Notes under the pieces: model-generated
The model's input: only the letters and a program-made list of their open reading frames with translations
What the model was told of the DNA's origin: nothing
Databases searched by the model: none
Shown here: piece by piece, positions 1 to 6,105 of the stretch
How positions within the stretch are numbered: position 1 is the stretch's first letter
Layout of the letters: every line of letters begins with the position of its first letter
NCBI GenBank assembly: GCA_020851835.1
Contig: JADZBZ010000177.1
Location: forward strand, 1-9,076
Reading direction: 5' to 3'
DNA: 9,076 nt
Origin: Acidobacteriota bacterium
GTDB taxonomy: Bacteria > Acidobacteriota > Vicinamibacteria > Vicinamibacterales > UBA2999
Made by a program: the position numbers and the translations under genes

Positions 1-120
1 AACGATCACGATCCGCTGCCGCTGCTCGAACAGCTCCGGGCGCGGTATGGCGACAACGTCGCCATCCAGTATCAGACGCGCGAGCCCGGCACGATCGTCA
101 TCGACTTCGTCCGGCAGTAG
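1..120 (+). CDS. DUF2249-like protein, 3' end only
   Basis: The first frame is open from the left edge to a TAG at 118-120 and gives 39 residues. They start NDHDPLPLLEQL, followed by a tyrosine-glycine turn and a C-terminal beta strand ending IDFVRQ. The N-H-D-P-x-P-L motif, then an amphipathic helix, then a strand with Q-Y and a final hydrophobic strand, matches my memory of the C-terminal half of DUF2249 domains. These are small proteins of unknown biochemical role, often found near hemerythrin-like or denitrification genes. The N-terminus lies outside the window, so the full length and any fused domain cannot be judged. It is on the same strand as the receptor gene but is separated from it by a hairpin and a likely promoter, so it is probably a different transcription unit. 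Confidence 0.6.
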   Translation, partial: NDHDPLPLLEQLRARYGDNVAIQYQTREPGTIVIDFVRQ

Positions 121-133
121 CCGCGTCCCGCGG

Positions 134-169
134 GCAGGCCCGGCGGCCGAACGGACGCCGGTTGCCTGC
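134..169 (+). terminator. GC-rich hairpin after the DUF2249-like gene, possible terminator
   Basis: Thirteen bases after the TAG there is an inverted repeat. GCAGGC-CCGGCG (134-145) pairs with CGCCGG-TT-GCCTGC (156-169), giving 12 base pairs with a two-base TT bulge and a 10-base loop. No T-run follows, so it is not a canonical intrinsic terminator. It may stop transcription in a GC-rich organism or protect the 3' end of the upstream mRNA. Its position between a stop codon and a promoter-like sequence supports a transcript-boundary role. Confidence 0.45.
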
Positions 170-191
170 TCGAGCTGGCGCGTGATCGATC

Positions 192-221
192 TTGACACTC
201 TCGCCTCGCCGCGTGCACAAT
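192..221 (+). promoter_or_regulatory. Candidate sigma70-type promoter for the TonB-dependent receptor
   Basis: A perfect -35 hexamer TTGACA lies at 192-197. After an 18-base spacer comes CACAAT (216-221), which matches TATAAT at four of six positions, including the important second A and last T. Transcription would begin near 228, giving a leader of about 100 bases before the ATG at 331. No other good -35/-10 pair was seen between 121 and 330. A perfect -35 is unlikely by chance in such GC-rich sequence, but the -10 is only moderate. Confidence 0.5.
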
Positions 222-227
222 CACGCG
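210..227. promoter_or_regulatory. 18-bp palindrome centred on the candidate -10, operator candidate
   Basis: CGCGTG (210-215), CACAAT (216-221) and CACGCG (222-227) form a perfect 6-bp inverted repeat around a 6-base centre that is exactly the proposed -10 hexamer. A dimeric repressor bound here would block RNA polymerase at the receptor promoter. The sequence is not AT-rich and does not resemble a Fur box, so if it controls an iron or heme system the regulator is something else. It could also simply be a small hairpin or chance symmetry. Confidence 0.35.
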
Positions 228-330
228 CTCGGATCGCCCGTGCTGTTCCTGGCGTCCCGCGCACTCCTTGGTTTCGACGGGTTCCCCGACGTGACGTCCG
301 GTCGCAGGTTGGCATGGAACGGAGGCGGCG

Positions 331-3261
331 ATGCGTGTGTCCCGAGTCGGCCTGGTTGTGGTGTTGTGCGTCCTTGGGCTGAGTTCGCCGGCGTGGGCGC
401 AGCAGGCCTCGGTCGGTGGCACCGTCACTGACGAGACCAACGCAGCCCTGCCCGGCGTCTCGATCACGGCCACCAACACGGAAACGGGTGTGCCGGTTTC
501 CGCTGTCTCCGACGCGCGCGGCGAGTATCGCCTGCAGCTTTCTGCCGGCACCTACAAGCTGCAGGCGGAGCTGTCGGGCTTCACCACGACCATTCTGCCC
601 GCGGTTGAGTTCCTCGTCGGGCAGAACGCCACCCTGCCCTTCCAGTTGACGGTCGCCCAGGTCAGCGAAGCGCTCACGGTCACCGCTGAAGCGCCGCTCA
701 TCGACATCTCGTCGTCGCAGGTGGCGGGCAACGTGGATCGGCGTCAGATGGAGAGCCTCCCGCTCCAGGGCCGCAACTGGATGGAGCTGTCGAAGATGGT
801 CAAGGGCATCACCGCCAACGACGTCTCCAACCGGCCGGGTGTGGACGTCGACGACATGTTCCAGCTCAACCTCGACGGCCAGCAGATCACGCAGAAGACC
901 GCGGGTTCGGGCTTTGGCCAGCCGCGTTTCAGTCGCGAGTCGATTGCCGAGTTCCAAATCGTCACCACGATGTTCGATATCACGCAGGGGCGCTCGGCGG
1001 GCATCGAGGTGCAGGCGATTTCCAAAGGGGGCACCAACAAGAACTCCGGCAGCTTCTATGGGAACTTCCGCAGCGACGCCCTGAACGCCGCCGACACGGT
1101 GGCCGGGGTCGTGCTGCCCTATTCGAACCAGCAGGTGGGCGGCACGTTCGGTGGCCCGATTATCAAGGACCGGCTGCACTATTTCGGGTCGTTCGAATAC
1201 GAACGCGAGCCCAGTACCATCGTCACCAGCCCGTCGCAACTGCCCGGCCAGACGTTCACCAACGAGTCGAAGACCACGCAGCGGAGCCTGCTCGTGCGCG
1301 TGGACGACCAGTTGGCCGCGAACCATCGCCTGTCGGCGCGGGTGTCGACGTGGGATTGGGCCAACCCGTTCAATCTCGGTGCCGGCTCGCATCCGTCGCA
1401 GGCGTCGATGCAGGACAAACTGTCGAGGGGTGTGCTGGGTACGTGGTTCGCCGTGTTCGCCGGCGGCAACCTGGTGCAGGAAGTCAAAGGCGGGTACTCG
1501 AGTTTCAACTGGACCAACCTGCCGCTCCCGTCGATGATTGGCGTGCCCGAGTACAATTTCCCCGGCCTCACGATCGGCGCGCCCTACAACTACCCTCAGT
1601 ACCACACCGGCGGCACCTACAGCGGACGCTACGACCTGACGCTGCACAAGGGCAACCACGACGTGAAGATGGGGGGCGAGTACCTGCACGTGAACGACAC
1701 CGGTGACTGGTATATCCAGGCGGCCGGCCGCTACACGATGACGTCGGTACCGGCGAACCTGGGCGACCTGGTGCCTGCCAGCGCCGCCACGGATCCCACC
1801 AGGTGGAACCTCGCCGGGCTCAGCGCGATCACGCAGCGCTTCAACGTCAACTACGGGAGAAACGGCTTCACCGACCTCTTCAACACGTTCCGCCCGATGT
1901 ACGCCGTGTGGATCGGCGACAACTGGCGCGTGTCGAATCAGCTGTCGGTGAACGCCGGCCTCCGCTGGGACGCAGACCCGAGCATGGCGGCGCCGCCCGG
2001 CGTGACACCCAACTCCATCCCCATCGACAACGGCGTCGTGAGCGGAGACTTCGGCTACAAGGACAACATCCGCGACTGGAAGGACTTCGCGCCGCGGGTC
2101 GGGTTCACCTGGAACGTCGGTGGTCGTAACGACCTCGCGATCCGTGGCGGCAGCGGCCTCTACTTCGCCTCGCCGGTATCGAACGTCAGCTACAGCCCCA
2201 AGGTCTACAGCAACCTGCTCACCGCCAATTTCGCGAACGACGGCAGGGCGGACTTCATCTCGAACCCCACCAACGGCGCTACGGCCGACGATTTCTTCTC
2301 GGGCCGGCGCGCGGCGCCGGTGCAGTCGCCGCGGGTGATTGTCGGAGACTTCAAGACGCCGTACAGCTGGCAGAGCAGTATCGGCTTCCAGAAGCAGGTC
2401 AGCAGCGCCCTCGGCATCGACGTGGACCTCACGCACCTCAGGGAGTACCGAGACACGCGCACGTTCGATCCGAACCTTTTCCCGGACCCCGTCACCGGCT
2501 ACAACCGGAATCCGTCGCTGGGCCGGCCCAACCCCGCCTACGGGCAGGTCTTGACCTTCACCTCCAACGGCCACCGCGACCAGACGCAATTGGCCATGGG
2601 CCTGACGCGCCGTCTCCGCAACCGTCTACAGGCCGGCGCCACCTATACGCTGATGTTCTCGATGCACGACGATGGCGGCATCGGCTACACCTCGCCGGGC
2701 GCCAACAACCCGTTCGATCCGGTCGATGGCGAGTACGCCACATCGGCGGCGTTCCAGCGCCACACGGTCCGAGCGTATGCGATGTATCAGATGAGGTGGG
2801 GTGTGTCGGCAAGCCTCGTCTATTCGTACGGATCGGGCAACCGCTTCCCGGCGAGCATCTCGGGCACGCCCTACGGAAAGACGGGTACCAACCGCCTCAA
2901 CCTGACCAACGCCGGCGGCGCCACCAACGCCATCGTCATCCCGGATGCGGTCGCCGACCGCTTCAACGGTCCGTCCACGATCGAGTCGGGGACCGTGATT
3001 CCTCGCAACGCGCTCGAAGGACTGCCGCTGCACAAAGTGGACTTGCGGCTCACGTCCGACATCAGTCTGGGCGGCACGCGCCGGGCCACGTTCATCGCGG
3101 AGGTGTTCAACTTGTTGAACCACGCGAACTACGGTAGCTACGCCACTTCCCTCTCCGCCACCAATCCCGCGGTGACCGCGAGGTTCGGCCAGCCGCAGCA
3201 GGCCCTCGGCAACGCGTTCGTGTCGCGCCAGGCGCAGTTGGGCTTCAGGATCGGGTTCTGA
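331..3261 (+). CDS. Oar-like TonB-dependent outer-membrane receptor
   Basis: A 976-residue outer-membrane active-transport receptor, energised by TonB-ExbBD. Residues 1-23 are a Sec signal peptide with basic start, hydrophobic core and an AWA cleavage site before QQ. Residues about 26-108 form a CarboxypepD_reg (Ig-like) domain with G-x-V-x-D, LPGVSI and GEYRL motifs. A TonB-box-like EALTVTAEAP lies at 113-122. The plug follows to about 240, with LPLQGRNW, LNLDGQQI and SIAEFQI, and then the SKGGTN/FR/LNA signature typical of Oar-like barrels. The rest is a beta-barrel rich in aromatic and alternating residues, ending in phenylalanine (LGFRIGF), as expected for insertion by BAM. The start is supported by GGAGG at 321-325, five bases before the ATG. 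The ligand is not evident from the sequence. The hmuTUV-type genes that begin 75 bases downstream suggest heme or another metal chelate, although many Oar-like receptors are thought to take larger substrates. Confidence 0.9.
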   Translation: MRVSRVGLVVVLCVLGLSSPAWAQQASVGGTVTDETNAALPGVSITATNTETGVPVSAVSDARGEYRLQLSAGTYKLQAELSGFTTTILPAVEFLVGQNATLPFQLTVAQVSEALTVTAEAPLIDISSSQVAGNVDRRQMESLPLQGRNWMELSKMVKGITANDVSNRPGVDVDDMFQLNLDGQQITQKTAGSGFGQPRFSRESIAEFQIVTTMFDITQGRSAGIEVQAISKGGTNKNSGSFYGNFRSDALNAADTVAGVVLPYSNQQVGGTFGGPIIKDRLHYFGSFEYEREPSTIVTSPSQLPGQTFTNESKTTQRSLLVRVDDQLAANHRLSARVSTWDWANPFNLGAGSHPSQASMQDKLSRGVLGTWFAVFAGGNLVQEVKGGYSSFNWTNLPLPSMIGVPEYNFPGLTIGAPYNYPQYHTGGTYSGRYDLTLHKGNHDVKMGGEYLHVNDTGDWYIQAAGRYTMTSVPANLGDLVPASAATDPTRWNLAGLSAITQRFNVNYGRNGFTDLFNTFRPMYAVWIGDNWRVSNQLSVNAGLRWDADPSMAAPPGVTPNSIPIDNGVVSGDFGYKDNIRDWKDFAPRVGFTWNVGGRNDLAIRGGSGLYFASPVSNVSYSPKVYSNLLTANFANDGRADFISNPTNGATADDFFSGRRAAPVQSPRVIVGDFKTPYSWQSSIGFQKQVSSALGIDVDLTHLREYRDTRTFDPNLFPDPVTGYNRNPSLGRPNPAYGQVLTFTSNGHRDQTQLAMGLTRRLRNRLQAGATYTLMFSMHDDGGIGYTSPGANNPFDPVDGEYATSAAFQRHTVRAYAMYQMRWGVSASLVYSYGSGNRFPASISGTPYGKTGTNRLNLTNAGGATNAIVIPDAVADRFNGPSTIESGTVIPRNALEGLPLHKVDLRLTSDISLGGTRRATFIAEVFNLLNHANYGSYATSLSATNPAVTARFGQPQQALGNAFVSRQAQLGFRIGF

Positions 3262-3321
3262 GATTCAAGCGCGGCGAGCTGAACTGGGCCAGCGATGGGT
3301 GGCGCCGTCGGGGAACTGCGA

Positions 3322-3327
3322 TAGACT
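3322..3327 (+). promoter_or_regulatory. Possible -10 element just upstream of hmuT
   Basis: TAGACT (3322-3327) matches TATAAT at four of six positions and lies nine bases before the hmuT ATG. There is no convincing -35 at the right distance and no good Shine-Dalgarno sequence before the ATG. If real, it would start a nearly leaderless hmuT mRNA independent of the receptor transcript. The 75-base gap after the receptor shows no clear terminator, so read-through from the receptor promoter is equally possible. Confidence 0.25.
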
Positions 3328-3336
3328 CCTGGCTGA

Positions 3337-4218
3337 ATGAACGCGCGTCTGCTCACTCTGGGACTGTGCGTGAGCGCGGCCGCCGGCTGCGGGCGCTTCG
3401 GCAGCCAGCCGGCCACGACCCAATCCGAGCGGATCGTCTGCATCGCCCAGGTGTATGCCGAGATGATCTATGCCCTGGGCGCGCAGGATCGTCTCGTCGC
3501 CGTCGATTACTCGAGCACGTTCCCGCCTGAGATCAAGGAGCTGCCGACGGTGGGGTACCACCGGGCGCTCAGCGCCGAGGGCATCCTCTCGATGCGCCCC
3601 ACGGTCGTGCTGCACGATGGCAACATCGGCCCCCCGCAGGTCATCGAGCAACTGGAACAGCTCAACGTGCCGATGAAGACCTTCGAGGCCCAGCCGGATT
3701 CGGTCGAAGGCACAAAACAGCTGTTGCGCGAGATGGGGGCCTACTTCCACAAGGAAGCGCGGGCCGAGGAGTTGTGCGTGACGCTGGATCGCGAGATGGC
3801 CGCGGCGCTCGAGCAGGCGACACAGTATCAGGACCATCCGCGCGTCGCGGTGATTCACTTCGGGCGCGCGTCCAACATCTACATGGTGGTCGGCGCAGGA
3901 GGCCGGGGCGACGGCGCGGCCGCGGGCCGTATGGTCGAATGGGCCGGCGGACGCATGGCGATCGATCGGCCCGGGATGCAGCGCATGGCCTCGCCCGAGG
4001 TCATCGCCCAGGCCAATCCCGAGATCATCCTGATGACGGAGTACGGTTACGACCGGCTGGGATCGAACGAGCAGGTGGCGATGCTGCCGGGGGTGGCCCA
4101 GACCGATGCCGCCAGGAACGGGCGGATCTACCGCGTTCCCGAGCACGAATTGATGTACTTCGGACCGCAAACCGGCGAGAACATCGGGAAGCTGGCGCAC
4201 CTGATTCACGGCCGATGA
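3337..4218 (+). CDS. hmuT: Heme-type ABC transporter substrate-binding lipoprotein (HmuT family)
   Basis: A 293-residue periplasmic binding protein of the BtuF/HmuT type, expected to receive heme (or a related metal chelate) in the periplasm and deliver it to the permease encoded next. Residues 1-17 are a short lipoprotein signal with cysteine 18 as lipidation site (AAGC, an acceptable but not ideal lipobox). The N-lobe begins RIVCIAQVYAEMIYALG (32-48). It contains the HmuT-typical GYHRALSAEGILS (73-85), whose Tyr74 lies where heme-binding relatives have their axial tyrosine ligand. The C-lobe has NPEIILM, GRIYRVP and the terminal GPQTGENIGKL. The length is normal for the family. The stop overlaps the permease start (ATGA at 4215-4218), showing translational coupling. 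No strong ribosome-binding site precedes the ATG. A siderophore or cobalamin binding protein is the main alternative. Confidence 0.82.
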   Translation: MNARLLTLGLCVSAAAGCGRFGSQPATTQSERIVCIAQVYAEMIYALGAQDRLVAVDYSSTFPPEIKELPTVGYHRALSAEGILSMRPTVVLHDGNIGPPQVIEQLEQLNVPMKTFEAQPDSVEGTKQLLREMGAYFHKEARAEELCVTLDREMAAALEQATQYQDHPRVAVIHFGRASNIYMVVGAGGRGDGAAAGRMVEWAGGRMAIDRPGMQRMASPEVIAQANPEIILMTEYGYDRLGSNEQVAMLPGVAQTDAARNGRIYRVPEHELMYFGPQTGENIGKLAHLIHGR

Positions 4219-5249
4219 CCGCGCATCGCCGTGAGGATCGAGCGATCGTCGCGGGCCTGGCTGCCGTGATGCTGGTCGGTGCGGCGGCGTCGGTAGGCTT
4301 CGGTGCGATCGATTTCTCGCCTGGCGACATGGCGTCGGCCGTCTGGCGCGCCCTCTTCTCCGGTGACCCTCTCACACTGAACCAGCGTATCTTCCTCGAA
4401 CTCCGGGTCCCCCGGGCAATCCTCGGCCTGCTGGTCGGCGCCTGCCTCGGCGTCGGGGGCACGCTCATGCAGGCGCTGTTCCGCAACCCCATCGTCGAGC
4501 CCGGCCTCGTCGGCACGTCGAGCGGCGCGGCGCTCGGCGCGTCGCTGTTCTTCGTGCTCGGTGCCGCCCTGGGGTTCGAGGCGAGCGTGTGGATGCTCCC
4601 GGTCGCCGCGTGCATTGGCGGGGTGGTGGCGACCTATCTGGTCTTTGCGCTGGCGCGATCGGGACATGACGGCCGCAGTTCGATCGTTCTGCTGCTGCTG
4701 ACGGGCCTCGCGGTCAACGCCCTGTGTCTGAGCGGCATCGGCTTCCTGTCGTACATCGCCCGCGATCCGCAGGCCCGGTCGATCATCTACTGGAATCTCG
4801 GGACGCTGTCTGGCGGCAACTGGACGTCGGTGGGCATCGTGGGCGTGGCGACGGCGGGTGGCACCGCGCTGGCGCTGTTCCATGCCAAGCAGCTGAACGC
4901 GTTGATGATCGGCGAAGATGAGGCCACCGCACTCGGGGTCAACGTTGGCCGCCTCAAGTGGATCGTGCTGACGATCAACGTGCTGATGGTGGCGGTCGCC
5001 ACGGCGTTCACCGGCGTCATTTCGTTTGTCGGGCTGATCGTGCCGCACATTCTCCGCGTGGTCCACGGATCGGACAACCGGTTCCTGATCGCCGGCAGCG
5101 CGGTTCTCGGCGCGACGCTCCTGAGCGTGGCGGATCTGGTCGCCCGGCTGTCGCTGCGGCCGGCCGAGTTGCCCATCGGTATCGTGACGTCGGTGGTCGG
5201 GGTGCCGGTGTTTCTCTCGTTGCTGCGTCGCCGCGAGTATTTGTTCTGA
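4215..5249 (+). CDS. hmuU: Heme-type ABC transporter permease (FecCD/BtuC family, HmuU)
   Basis: A 344-residue integral inner-membrane permease. It should act as a homodimer forming the translocation path between the HmuT-like lipoprotein and the HmuV-like ATPase. Visible family marks are LRVPRAILGLLVGACLGVGG (63-82), LMQALFRNPIVEPGLVGTSS (84-103), a W-N-L-G-T-L-S turn (193-199), the cytoplasmic coupling-helix region GEDEATALGV (233-242) and the late motif FVGLIVPHILR. About ten hydrophobic segments are present, as in BtuC. The frame stays open well upstream of 4215, but the ATG at 4215 is chosen because it overlaps the hmuT TGA as ATGA and because the family homology begins just after it. 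The upstream extension is arginine-rich and is the out-of-frame shadow of hmuT. Cobalamin or siderophore permeases of the same fold cannot be excluded. Confidence 0.88.
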   Translation: MTAHRREDRAIVAGLAAVMLVGAAASVGFGAIDFSPGDMASAVWRALFSGDPLTLNQRIFLELRVPRAILGLLVGACLGVGGTLMQALFRNPIVEPGLVGTSSGAALGASLFFVLGAALGFEASVWMLPVAACIGGVVATYLVFALARSGHDGRSSIVLLLLTGLAVNALCLSGIGFLSYIARDPQARSIIYWNLGTLSGGNWTSVGIVGVATAGGTALALFHAKQLNALMIGEDEATALGVNVGRLKWIVLTINVLMVAVATAFTGVISFVGLIVPHILRVVHGSDNRFLIAGSAVLGATLLSVADLVARLSLRPAELPIGIVTSVVGVPVFLSLLRRREYLF

Positions 5250-5275
5250 GGCCGGAGGCCAGACGCTGGCAACCC

Positions 5276-6061
5276 ATGCTCCACGCACGGAATCTGACCC
5301 ATCGCATCGGTGCCAAGGCGCTCATCGAGAACGTGACGCTCGATTTCGAGCCCGGCAGGCTCCACCTCCTGATTGGGCCCAACGGCGCGGGGAAGTCCAC
5401 ACTCGTGAAGGCGCTCGCACGATTGTTGCGACCGCAGGAGGGGACCGTGCGGTACGGGGACGTCGCCGTCGAGTCCTTCAGCGACGGCGCCCTGGCGCGT
5501 TGCCGGGCCGTGCTGTCACAGGCGGTGGAGGTCGCGTTTCCGATCCCCGTTCGGGATCTGGTGATGATGGGCCGCTATCCTCATTTCCGCGGGAGTCATC
5601 CCGGCGCGGTCGATGAAGAGATCTGCGATGAGGTGATGCGGTTTTTCGATGTGATCGGCCTGGCCGACCGGATCTATTCCACGCTGAGCGGCGGCGAGCG
5701 GCAGCGTGTGAACTTTGCCCGTGTGCTGGCGCAGGTGTGGCGCCCGTCCCCCGAAGATGCGCGGTACCTGTTCCTAGACGAGCCGCTGACGTTTCTCGAC
5801 GTCCGGCACCAGATCCAGTTCATGAAGCAGGTCCGGGCCTTCGGTGCACGTCCGGACGTCGTCACGGTGGGCGTCGTCCACGATTTGAACCTCGCGGCGC
5901 GCTTTGCGGATCGTCTGGTGCTGCTCGATGCCGGGCGGGTGGCAGCCGACGGCACGCCGGAGGAGGTGCTGACGGGCGACCGCCTGCCGGCCGTGTTCCA
6001 GATCACGCCCGTGATCGTGCGCGACCCGTCGGTGGGCGGCATCCACCTCGTGTTTCACTGA
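5276..6061 (+). CDS. hmuV: Heme-type ABC transporter ATP-binding protein (HmuV family)
   Basis: A 261-residue cytoplasmic ATPase that should power the HmuU-type permease. Visible elements are Walker A GPNGAGKST (34-42), Q-loop glutamine at about 82, ABC signature LSGGERQR (137-144), Walker B YLFLDEP (164-170), D-loop TFLD (172-175) and switch histidine His202 in VVHDLN. The insert AFPIPVRDLVMMGRYPH (87-103) and the segment ARVLAQVW after the signature are typical of HmuV/FecE-type proteins, as is the length. All catalytic residues are intact. The ATG at 5276 is chosen because similarity begins immediately after it. The only Shine-Dalgarno-like GGAGG (5254-5258) is 17 bases upstream, which is unusually far, so initiation may depend on coupling to the permease stop at 5249. 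No ATG, GTG or TTG lies in frame in the gap, only a CTG overlapping the permease stop. Confidence 0.87.
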   Translation: MLHARNLTHRIGAKALIENVTLDFEPGRLHLLIGPNGAGKSTLVKALARLLRPQEGTVRYGDVAVESFSDGALARCRAVLSQAVEVAFPIPVRDLVMMGRYPHFRGSHPGAVDEEICDEVMRFFDVIGLADRIYSTLSGGERQRVNFARVLAQVWRPSPEDARYLFLDEPLTFLDVRHQIQFMKQVRAFGARPDVVTVGVVHDLNLAARFADRLVLLDAGRVAADGTPEEVLTGDRLPAVFQITPVIVRDPSVGGIHLVFH

Positions 6062-6098
6062 CGACCGCTATCCGAGGTCGCCCGCAGGGCTGGGCCCT
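6062..6098. terminator. Convergent gap with small competing hairpins, possible terminator
   Basis: Directly after the hmuV stop, CGACC (6062-6066) can pair with GGTCG (6076-6080). GCCC (6080-6083) can pair with GGGC (6087-6090), or alternatively AGGGC (6086-6090) with GCCCT (6094-6098) around a TGG loop. The gap lies between two genes that converge, so a bidirectional terminator is expected here. The stems are short and no T-run follows on either strand, so support is modest. Confidence 0.3.
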
Positions 6099-6105
6099 TC
6101 GTGCC

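Noticed and set aside
228..330. Cobalamin or other metabolite riboswitch in the receptor leader
   Set aside because: The leader is only about 100 bases and shows no B12-box-like element or conserved riboswitch core; only short GC-rich stems are possible.
121..330. Fur box upstream of the receptor and hmu genes
   Set aside because: No AT-rich GATAAT-type repeat is present; the only symmetric element is the GC-armed palindrome at 210-227.
3265..4209. 314-codon minus-strand open frame opposite hmuT
   Set aside because: It is antisense to a well-supported gene, rich in His/Arg/Gly with no recognisable domain. Long antisense frames are expected in GC-rich DNA with strong third-position GC bias.
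4206..5288. 360-codon minus-strand open frame opposite hmuU
   Set aside because: The product is an Arg/Gln/Asp-rich low-complexity sequence with no fold signature, whereas the opposite strand encodes a clear BtuC-type permease.
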